Source: Lactifluus volemus
Taxonomy: Eukaryota > Basidiomycota > Agaricomycetes > Russulales > Russulaceae
Length of the DNA stretch: 55,757 bases
Reading direction: 5' to 3'
Assembly (NCBI GenBank): GCA_022376515.1
Contig: WTXI01000242.1
Coordinates: forward strand, 1 to 55,757
This document shows, piece after piece, positions 46,934 to 55,757 of the stretch. Every line of letters starts with the position of its first letter. Position 1 is the first letter of the stretch. The notes beneath the pieces are model-generated. The model did not search any database. It saw only the letters and a list, made by a program, of their open reading frames with translations, and had not been told where the DNA came from. A program made the translations under genes and the position numbers.

Positions 46934-48862
46934 CTAGGCTAGAGATAGCTTGGACGACGCCCGTGCCCTAGGCTTGCTCGTGGTGCGGGCGGTACCACCG
47001 GTACTTCCGGTGTGCCCCAGCGCGCTGTCGAGGTCTGCGGTGAGGGGTTTGCGTTGGCCACGGCGCGAGGTGAGCGGGTATTCGCAGAGGATATGTCTCT
47101 TGGCACATTGGCTAATATTATTTTTTTAAATTTTCATTTGACAGCGATGGGGCGTGCGAAGAGGAAGGGGGAAAAAGGGAACGGAGGAAAAGGGCAGAGG
47201 GGTGGGAGATAATAGAGGGCGACACATGCGGCAAGGACGACGGAGTTCAAGTTGGGTGTTTCCGTCATTGATGAAAAAAGGAACGTCAGCGCGGAAGAAA
47301 GGAAAGGGAAAGGGAACGGAACGAAGAGAGAGAGAGAAAAGATCAGAGGACGATAAGGTATCCAGGTCGCGCCCGCAGGGCACAATGTTGGTCCCATGAG
47401 CGATGCAGCAAGTGCATAAAAGCTGGGCATCCTCTCCCAGGCTCGTCAATCGGACCTACAATGTCGCGCCCCATTCTGCCTGCCCAGGCACCCCCCCTAC
47501 AAGACGCTTCTCCTTCCCCCCACCCCCCTTCTCCTCCTCCTCCACCTCCAACTCCTCCTAGGAGGCTCCCTTGACGCACCACCGCTTTTAAAGAACGCCA
47601 AACTCTGTTACTCACCTGCACGTCCTGTCCTCACCAAACCCGCCCTTAGGTTGACAAGCGATCTTGCGGCCCCTACAGAAGAAGCAGGCAAGGAATGGAT
47701 CCTTCCTCGGTTGCTTCTTCCCACGACGGCCACGCCGCAAAGGCGAGCCGTCCTCGTCGTTGCCACGCTCGTCGCACTCACCTCCATGGCCGTGCCCTTT
47801 TGGCTCGGTATCTGGGTACGTGATGAAGGTAAAGGTCTGCAAGGCGGGGCTCTGGGGACGCGGCGGGGGCGGCGGCGTCGACGACGGAGATGGGGACAAT
47901 CCCTCCGTGCTGCTGAAGACGGAAGACTGCCTAGTCTTGGCAACATCTTCCGGGTATGGTAAGTGGTCCATCGGAGACCTGGCACGAGGCTGCACGCCGA
48001 TCGGCTCGGCGGCGGTTGACGTTTCGTATTGGGTTTGACTTTGAGCTTGAGGAACAGACGAGGCTAGGTATGCCTCTTGTTCTTCTTTTTCTGGGGATGG
48101 TGAGGCATAGTGGGACTGCGACACCTCTGTAGTGGCATATGGGATCCCATACAACCTATAGCCCACGTCTGTCTTATGGATTCCCTGCTACGAGTCTCGA
48201 GGTCCACATCTTTGCCCCCAGGGTGTTGGTGGGTACTTACCTTATATCCTGCAGATCGCGTTATCGCGCCCTGTAGTGTGTGGTCATGCCCACTTTCACC
48301 CTGGTTTTGGCCAATGATTGGACACGGGGCGCGTGCAGGGATCGACGTCGTGGCGCTAGGGGTTGCCGGGGTTGTGGCGGAACTTGGGTAGATCAAGTCT
48401 GCAATGCCGTAAGACGTGGCGCAATCGGAGGGTGGACCGGACTGGGAGAAGTCAACAGCCACGGCGTGATGACTTTCTATCAAAGGCAAATCTTGTTCGG
48501 CATATGATGAAGGGGGATTGTAGTACACGGGAAGCGCCGTCACGGTTGGGACAGAACCAGTAGCCGGCCAATATGGTATCGGCGGATCAGAAGGGACAAG
48601 GGATGCGAGCTGGGAAGCATCATTGTGAGGGATTTCATAGTGATGGTCTAGGTATTGGAGATGCTAGGCGGTGGTGATAGGTCACTTATGATACCTTGGG
48701 CGTACCTCGGCTACATACCTCTCGATCAACATTCACGTGATGATACGCAACAGAGGACAACTCTCCAGTTTGATCAACGGACTGTTCGTGATAGGCCGAC
48801 CAGAGGGACTCGGGGCTGTTGTAGGCGAAGGCCGGGTTCTCCGTAAGCAAATGTCCTTCCAT
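46934..48862 (-). CDS. Zn(II)2Cys6 transcription regulator with a C-terminal zinc cluster
   Basis: Four exons: 48862-48719, 48663-48241, 48115-47616 and 47111-46934; 1245 nt, 414 aa. The first ~320 residues are low-complexity (Ser, Pro, Gln) with an acidic Gly-rich patch before a basic segment (RRGRRGKKQPRKD). The zinc cluster CFFCRGRKIAC, then C after 11 residues, then SQCAKRHILCEYP, fits C-x2-C-x6-C-x11-C-x2-C-x6-C. It lies near the C terminus, where most fungal members have it at the N terminus. The cluster is split by a 504-nt intron (47112-47615), ten times the local norm; the second half joins in frame and completes all six cysteines. The tail (RRGQRKPL) is basic. Target genes are unknown. 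The exon 3 acceptor (TCGCAG at 48116) was chosen because it keeps frame. Confidence 0.75.
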
Positions 48863-51444
48863 GGACCCGAACAAAAGTAGATATCGGCTCTGGACGGGGA
48901 CGCAAAAGACACTAATGAGAAAAAGCTTTTGTGAGGGAACCCGTGTCCTGATTAAATACCATTTCAGCGCGTGGTCCCTGAACTAAAAACCTGAGGGGGG
49001 GGGGAAGACAACTTGGCCAGCGGAATAACAATGAGGCGCTGAACGATAAAATGTTGTGCAGACCATTTTGCCAAGCTGGAATTAATACGCCTCATCCGTT
49101 CCTGGCCAGTCAAATGACATTTTAGACATTGATCGAAGGATCATTCAACAATCACGCCTTGAAAAAAAATAATTGCACAGAACACCCAAGTTGACGCGCA
49201 ATGCTGATGCTGAGGCGATATCGCACCCGTCCAACGTGTCCGACGCGACGCTGCTTCCGCGTCCCACTAGTGGTTGGGTCCCCCTCGAATCCAGCACTTC
49301 TATTCACCGTACAGCGCTCCTGCGTATACATCTTTTGATCCGCCTCAGAGCCCCTTACCATGACGAAGCCTCATCGTCCCCCTTTTGCAACTGCATGTGC
49401 AACCCCACCCCCAAACGTCAAAGGGATTGAAATGATGTGCGGTTCCTTTTTTTGAGTTTGACCGATTCAGACCACCTGAGGCGGCATTGGATCTCCTAAA
49501 CGACAAACCTGTAGGCAGCGGCTTCTTGCGAGCCGAGCTCCTGTTTTATCACTTCTTGCCCCTCGAAACTGCTTCAAGGCTGCGCGCGTCATGCACTCTT
49601 GCAGGATCAGTACAGGGGCCAAAGCTGATCTTACCATGTTCTAGACCACGATGGCAAGGTAGCGCATGGGTATCCATCGATTTGGGCGTCTAACACCAAT
49701 ATATTTCGTTCAATTCGTTTGGGGGGAGTTGCAGGCTTAGTGACCTGTGGCTGGCGTCGACCCTGAAGACTTTCGAAATAGAATTGTCTTATCTGTGCTC
49801 TCGGGATCATCGGTGATTGCCGCATTCGGAGTTTATTATTAAAGGGCGTCTACTCTACACGCTCCCGCGCCATGGGAAACTCGACCGGTTCCATCAGCCG
49901 GGCAGCCTCCCCGTAGGTTAGCATACCCACGAAAGGCATGAGGTTGTATTTGAGTGTGTAATTGGCTGGCGTTGAACCTCTGCGAGCGTTCATATCAATG
50001 GTCAGCGATAATCACGGGGATAACGGAACACGGAAGTTTATATTGAGAAGTGACCTACTTGAACTTCGCAGACACCTCACGGAAAGGGTACTTGTTCTTG
50101 CTAGAAACCGCAATGACAGCATCCTCTTTTCTTCTGACAATGCGATCCCAAAATACGACCTCATTCCGAACCTGTGAATGTACGGTCAGGGGCTTAGATT
50201 CGCAACAAGAAGGACGCTGGCACGGCGCTCTATGGTCACCTCTCGAGGCGAATCGTGTCTCGAAGTGCAGTAGTAATAGCCGATATCAGGCCGCTACTAC
50301 ACGTACATGGCACCGTGATCACATGAACCACGGGCTATTCTGAGGTATGGCCACTCGAGGAGCATGGGAGGGACTTACCCCCTTGGCGTTCGTATACTCT
50401 GCTTCCAAATAAACGAATAATTGCTTCGTATTCCAGTTAAATAAGGTCGACAAGTCTGTGAATAAACACCGAGCCGATACAATCGTACGGATCGCATCGT
50501 GGAACAAGCGGAAATGACATATGCCTGATTGAGACTCTTATGAGGCGCGTATGTTCACGGGAACGCACCGGCAGTTATATTGAAGGTAACAAAGGCATAT
50601 TCTTGCCGGCGGTGCGGATATCGTCGTGCCTCGCCTGCAAACCTATCAAAGTCGACGATTCAGAAAACAACGCAGCGCAAGCCTCGAGGCGAGTTAATGA
50701 AAGATAGGGGAAGATAAACCGGAAAATAAGTTTCCCATATAAATGCCAGGCGGCCGTGGGCTTTCTGTACCCTTGGCCCTACGCTCAGTAGCGCTGGTTG
50801 AACAACGAATGACAGATTGATGGCCAAGAACGAATGGTGGGCACAACTCCGAGTGGACAGATGGAGCACGCAATCTCCCAGGCCACTGATGCCTCGTCAC
50901 TAGACAAGAAAAGTAATATCTTCTGCTTACACTTTGACTGATGAAATCTCGAGTGATCCAGTTGGATGAGGGGTGAATATGAAGGAAGATAGTGCAATGG
51001 CAGAAAGGAGGACCATTACTGTCGTGGAAATTGTAGCAGAGACATTGTTGACTCTGGCGAAGATGCTGTGCATTGTAGAGTTGACTGTCGACTTGCGCGT
51101 TCGAGTCTGAACGACGACACGTTGAGCCAATGCGGGAAATTTATACCCGTTTTGGAATGAGAGCGATTAAAACTTGAACTTGGCAATTTCTCGGTGTGTG
51201 GAGGCGCATGTATGGTGTGAAAGTACTCCCGACAACTCATCCAACGATATCTCTTGGTCATGGCGACCATCATGATGCGTACGACTGATGTGGCCCTGGC
51301 CCACCTTCATTGCAGACAACCTAAACATGGTATACTTTACCAAAAGAGGAAATTTAGTCCTACGCACGTCCCTATTAGACTTCCACGCCCCCGGCCCCTC
51401 TCTTCCGACTAACAAGAACGAGCACACCTCCTTCGCTTTAAACC
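48863..51444. other. Long intergenic region
   Basis: No gene is supported over 2.6 kb. Open frames are short, have no recognised domains and do not join through plausible introns. A G9 run lies near 48996. No tRNA-like fold was recognised by eye. It separates the divergently transcribed regulator and acyltransferase and presumably holds both promoters; untranslated RNA genes cannot be excluded. Confidence 0.4.
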
Positions 51445-53830
51445 ATGGATACGGACTACATCTTACACAGGGTTCTTCGTGGCATCGCCTCTTGGGCAGT
51501 TTCCTCGTTCTTCACTGAGATTCGTGTCATTGGTGGAGAGAAGGTGCCAGCAAGCGGGCCAATCATCGTGTACGTTCCGTTCTCTTGTTCATCCTCATGC
51601 GTCCGGAGGGTGTCATCTCCAGTGTTATGACAAGTATTGATGGTTTGTTTAGAACTGCCACTCACCACAACATGATGTTGGACCCCGCCATTCTCTGTTC
51701 GTCTCCTCAGTTTGGAAGTCTCGTCGCCTTGATTTGACGTTGTGCAGCCTCGTCGTTTCCTTATCTACGTATATTGCACTTCTGGAGCAAAGGTTGGACC
51801 CCCCCTCCTCAGTCTCTTCCAATGATAGGCTGATCAGTCAATGTAGCCAGCCTCTTTGTGAATCCCATCCTAAGCAAAGTTATGTACAGCACGGGGAATA
51901 TACCAGTGGACCGTAAGAACAAGGATCGCAAGGCCCTTTTCCGTGGCACGACCGAGGAACTCAGTCACGGAAGCGCGGTGGCACTCTTCCCAGAAGGCAC
52001 CAGTTACACTGAGCCTCGCATAATGCAAGTCAAGGAAGGTGCTGCTTGGGCAGCACTCGAGTACAATAAGTGGACCAGCGAAAATCCTGATCGTGCACCC
52101 AACGAGCCCCTTTTGATTGTGCCATGCGCTATTGTTTACACAAACAAGTCCAAGTACCGCAGCTATGTACGTGCCCTTTGCTGTGTCCACTTATGTACCA
52201 TATGTTTAACCATCCTACCATGTGACAGGCTATCATGGAGTCAGCAACTTATATTAATCAATTTTGGGCCCAGCTGACGCTTTGAATCCTTAGATTCGGT
52301 GATCCTATCAACACCTCATCGTTCTTGGAGCAGTTCATAGATGGCGATGAGAATTCACAACGGGCCTCTGTGAAGCTCCTTACGCGCACCATCGAAGCAC
52401 GCCTTGTGGAGTTGACAATCAATGCCCCCGACTGGTCAGTCGTCATGTGAAAGTGACTGCTCGGTCTTAGCCGTTTTCTTCTAGGGATACGCTCTACGCT
52501 GCCCGTATGGCGAGAGACCTCCTTTGGGAAAACCAGGAATCGCTGGATCGTGATGAATTCGTCAGCGTCTCCCAGACGTAAGTTTGGTCTTATTCAAGAC
52601 GTGCCCTTTTTGACCACCTTACGACAGGCTCGTGGATCTTTTCACCACCACTGACGCCATCCCAACTTTCAAGCCATGCGCTGCTCACTTGTAGAATACT
52701 ACTCAATATTGCAGTCAGCACAACTGACAAATTCAGTGCTCTCTTCCCTCCCGCTGCCCCGAACATTGGACCCTCATCAACCCGTCCCACTGCCAAGTCG
52801 TTTGTTTACACTCCTCATACTCATTCGAGACAGTCTTGCTTGTCTCATACGGCTACCGTTTTTCATCATCCCTTTGATTGTACACTCCCCAGCCTATGCC
52901 ATGAGCCGACTTGGCGCCCGACTCGTCATAGACGAGGAAGAGTCGCAGGCGCAAAATAAGATCCTTTTCGGAATGTTCCTTCTCATGTTGATCTACCCCA
53001 CCGCTTTTGTGGTAATGTGGGCATTTTTATGGTTTACACCCATTGGCGCTATCCTCTCCGCCACTTGCGTCTGGCTGTTCGCGTTATATCATAACACGCT
53101 TATCCATGGTGAGTGAACTAACCATAAACACACTACTCTCACGCTATGGCTGACCTGCATGTTCCAGATAATTACGAGCAGTGCGCTTTCTCTTTTTCGA
53201 TGCGAACCACTTCCCTACCCCTAACTCGGTTGCTTTTTGTCATTTAGTATGAAACGTGTTGCTGCCGCATGGCGCGTATTAATCGGCGTTTGGGCGCCCA
53301 AAAAGTGGGAGTATTCTCTGACGGCTCTTTCACAATACACTGCTACTCCGATACCACCGGCGAACCAGTGGATCACAAATAACAACGGGGCATCTGGGAA
53401 CAGCGTGACGTCGGAGCCGCCTGTCTCACCGCACCCGCATCGCCCACGACGCCCCCGCTCAGGACGGGTGATGCGGCATGTCCTGCGCGCTCGCGCCGAG
53501 GCTGTGCGCTCACTTGCATCATTCATAACCCAGTTAGAGACTGGCCCAGAGAAAAAACGCGTGCGCGCCTCCGTCCATCTGGCGCGCCTTTACGGTGGAA
53601 TTGAGAGCCCCACGGGTTCCTCAGACGCTACCAGCGGCGCCGCTGTAGCACCACCTACGGTCGTTGGATGGCGTCACGCACGCGAGGTTGTCTCGTATCT
53701 CCGTGCGCGTGGCGCGAAGATTGCCACTCTCGAACGGGGCATTGAAGTCGAATGGGCCGCGCAGAACAGTGATGGCGACCTGTCGTCGGCCGAGGACAGG
53801 GACTCTGCCTCCCTTTCCTCCACATCGTGA
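51445..53830 (+). CDS. Glycerol-3-phosphate O-acyltransferase (Gpt2/Sct1 type)
   Basis: Ten exons: 51445-51569, 51653-51696, 51748-51792, 51847-52166, 52229-52239, 52294-52434, 52485-52577, 52628-53108, 53168-53180 and 53248-53830; about 618 aa allowing for one frame break. It acylates glycerol-3-phosphate (and probably DHAP) at the ER, the first step of phospholipid and triacylglycerol synthesis. Acyltransferase motifs: THHNMMLDP (H-x4-D), GNIPVDR and ALFPEGTSY. Two hydrophobic segments near the C-terminal third (LLILIRDSLACLIRLPFFII and MFLLMLIYPTAFVVMWAFLW) fit the family's membrane anchors. The frame breaks near 52655, where a C run appears one base short; reading resumes at once (AMRCSLVEYYSILQSAQ). 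An 11-nt and a 13-nt exon are needed to keep conserved sequence in frame. Yeast has two such enzymes, so I do not pick a symbol. Confidence 0.85.
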
Positions 53831-55757
53831 CCTCTCCAGTGACCGCGATTTGTTCTTTCTTCCTCTTGGTTAAGTTGTCGTTGCTTTATCGTTGCTTTAT
53901 ATTTATGCCGTAAAATGGACTCAGAAAATCGACAGATTTTTCGTTTCAAAGTACTTGTTCACCCGGATACCCTCCTTTGAGTCACTTACATACTTACATG
54001 TGCGGAGCTTAAGTTCCAAACGTTACAGTGCCCTAACTGCGCGATGCCTTCGGAGGCTTCCTTCGTTAGACAGAATGACAACTGTGCTACGTAATTTGGT
54101 TAGAGTGGACCCAGAGCTCGATCCGCGAGGCGAGCATGTATTTGGGAACGCCACTAATTAACATTGTGTTACCCCACCAATTGCCAGGCGACCACACCTC
54201 CTGACTTGTCACCTGAGAACACGGATGCATGGAATCGACGATGCCACCCGGCAGGGGTTGTGGTCAGCACTTTGTATGGCTTGAGTGATGCAGGTGACAT
54301 GCGCATCTGCACGTGCACGTAACCTTGGATGACATGCAGCCAGCTTTGGGAAGTGCGCGCTTGGCTGTCTATCATGATCAGGAGTGGGCCGTTCTCGGAT
54401 GGGCCGGGGCGAGAACCTTTCCGGGAGAGGGGGCACAGAGAATTAAAACACCCCCCACACCCCCGGTGTGCTTACCGCCGGTGGACGTCGCGTTCCGAGC
54501 CTTGATGAAGAGGCCTGTGGGGTTAAACGCACGCCCGTACGTGCCGATGCAAACCGCTATCCTTGTGTAGCGTACACACACAACATGCGCCGCGCGGTGA
54601 TTAACTTTATGCTTATCACATTCAAGTTGGTGTTTTGGAGTATTGGACGGTACATGGTTGGTGTGTGCCGTTACACCGTACGCTGGCAGCCGTTCTCTAG
54701 ATTCTAAGAGCCAACTTGGTCACGGGCACGCACCTTAAGTAGGATTGTTCGACGAGCCGCACAGCTGGGTCTAACCCACCATCAAGGCCAGCAGCGCCCG
54801 GCGCCGTACGCCATAACAAAAGCCAAGAAAAAACCTCTCAAAAAAGCTCACGGGCTATTCCTTCCCCTGAGACCCGACCCCCCCCCTCCGACATCTCCCG
54901 ACATCTCCTGGGCGCCACGTCTTGCTCTAGTCCACGGCCCATGCCTCTCGTGGACGAACGATACAAAAAAGGAAGTCGACGGAACACGAGGCACTTGACG
55001 ACAGGAAGCTTTTCCCAGCGAGCTGCCGCATGATCCTTGGGTTGGACCAAAAGCTCCCTTCCGCTAAGCCCACTAAAGGACCCGTGTTTCGTGGTCATGT
55101 CGAGGCACATAGCCAGAATCGCCGTGAATCCGTTGTTGAGTGGAATAACCATTCGTCCGAGTTCCCTTCGAGTCATTAACGCTCATCGGCATTTATGTAC
55201 ATCACCGGGAGAAAGCACAAAACTTGTCTTGGGTATTCGTTCGAGAGGAAATTTTAGATGGGCGACTGACCCCTGAGAACGTGAAAGTCTCGTTACGGTC
55301 AGGTGTCGGTGTCGCAAACGCACTAAATTCTTCGTTGCTGCCCCCGCACTGGCACTTGACACTACTTTTGGCGACGGAAATGGAGGCGGGCCGCAAGCCG
55401 GTCGGGCCGGTCTCTGGGCATGTGACACTGGGCGCCGCTTGAACCAGAGTTGCGGGACAACTGTTGTACCAGTGGACTACTGTAGTGACTAACCCGTCGC
55501 TCTCGTCCACCACCCTTGGAGTCTTCCCATCCGTCCGCATTATGTTACGCAAACTGATGGTTGAGCAAATACACGTGCCCGAATTCATTGTCCATGATCT
55601 CCCTATGGTGATATCACTCTCACGAAAATTTAGCTCTGTCGGCCAATGAGAGCTCGTGGGCTGGGTGCCTTGCTGCCAGTCTAGACCTCTGGCCGAGCGA
55701 GGTTGAGGGGGGAGCTGATTGTTGCCTCCGCTGAAAAAAATTAATGTCGGACTTGGG
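53831..55757. other. Right end of the window, no supported gene
   Basis: No recognised gene over 1.9 kb. Moderately long open frames on both strands (for example 55202-55588 minus and 55224-55442 plus) overlap each other and show no domain, signal peptide or clear splice continuation. One may be part of a gene that extends beyond the window. Confidence 0.4.

Noticed and set aside
51060..51130. A tRNA-like T-arm (GTTCGAGTC)
   Set aside because: The flanking bases do not pair as a T stem, and no acceptor or anticodon arm was found at the right distances.
54838..55588. Genes at the right end on either strand
   Set aside because: The frames overlap on opposite strands, have no domain, signal peptide or convincing introns, and may be chance frames in GC-rich DNA.

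Overview
The window looks like a piece of an agaricomycete (basidiomycete) chromosome. The reasons are dense short GT-AG introns (mostly 48-80 nt), an adenylate cyclase with the fungal RA-LRR-PP2C-cyclase order, large NACHT-WD40 genes of the fungal NLR type, a Ty3/gypsy LTR retrotransposon, and a Zn2Cys6 regulator. The style of the WD40 genes recalls Rhizoctonia (Cantharellales), but that is recollection, not a search result.

Positions 1-36476 are a tandem array of NLR-like genes, all on the minus strand. A gene (Z) runs off the left edge (1-202). Gene A (2560-7981) is intact, 9 exons, 1655 aa. Gene B (14483-28505) has the same exon plan but is split in exon 4 by an 8.6-kb retrotransposon (19279-27885). 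Gene C (30865-36476) is intact, 9 exons, 1719 aa. Each full gene encodes an N-terminal C2 domain assembled from three short exons, a helical region, a NACHT ATPase and 14 or more WD40 repeats (two or more beta-propellers). The spacers between the genes are duplicated too. They hold an intact secreted class 3 lipase (8767-10258), its 5'-truncated copy (884-1853), two copies of a protein-kinase C-terminal remnant, and a small secreted-protein candidate.

The retrotransposon has two identical 906-bp LTRs, a 4-bp ATGG target duplication, and gag, PR, RT, RNase H and integrase in Ty3 order. Its reading frame is broken in many places. Removing it with one ATGG copy leaves gene B as a continuous 1654-codon frame, so gene B looks like a recent natural knockout.

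Positions 37183-53830 hold ordinary single-copy genes: adenylate cyclase (minus), a NIPA-type magnesium transporter (plus), a Zn2Cys6 regulator (minus) and a Gpt2/Sct1-type glycerol-3-phosphate acyltransferase (plus). Cyclase and transporter are divergent over a 705-bp shared promoter region; transporter and regulator converge. Several one-base frame breaks in the cyclase and the acyltransferase sit at shortened homopolymers and are more likely assembly errors than real lesions. A degraded copy of the cyclase 3' end between genes B and C suggests that the array grew by duplicating the NLR-cyclase junction.

No tRNA, rRNA or CRISPR array was recognised. The last 1.9 kb has no gene I can support.
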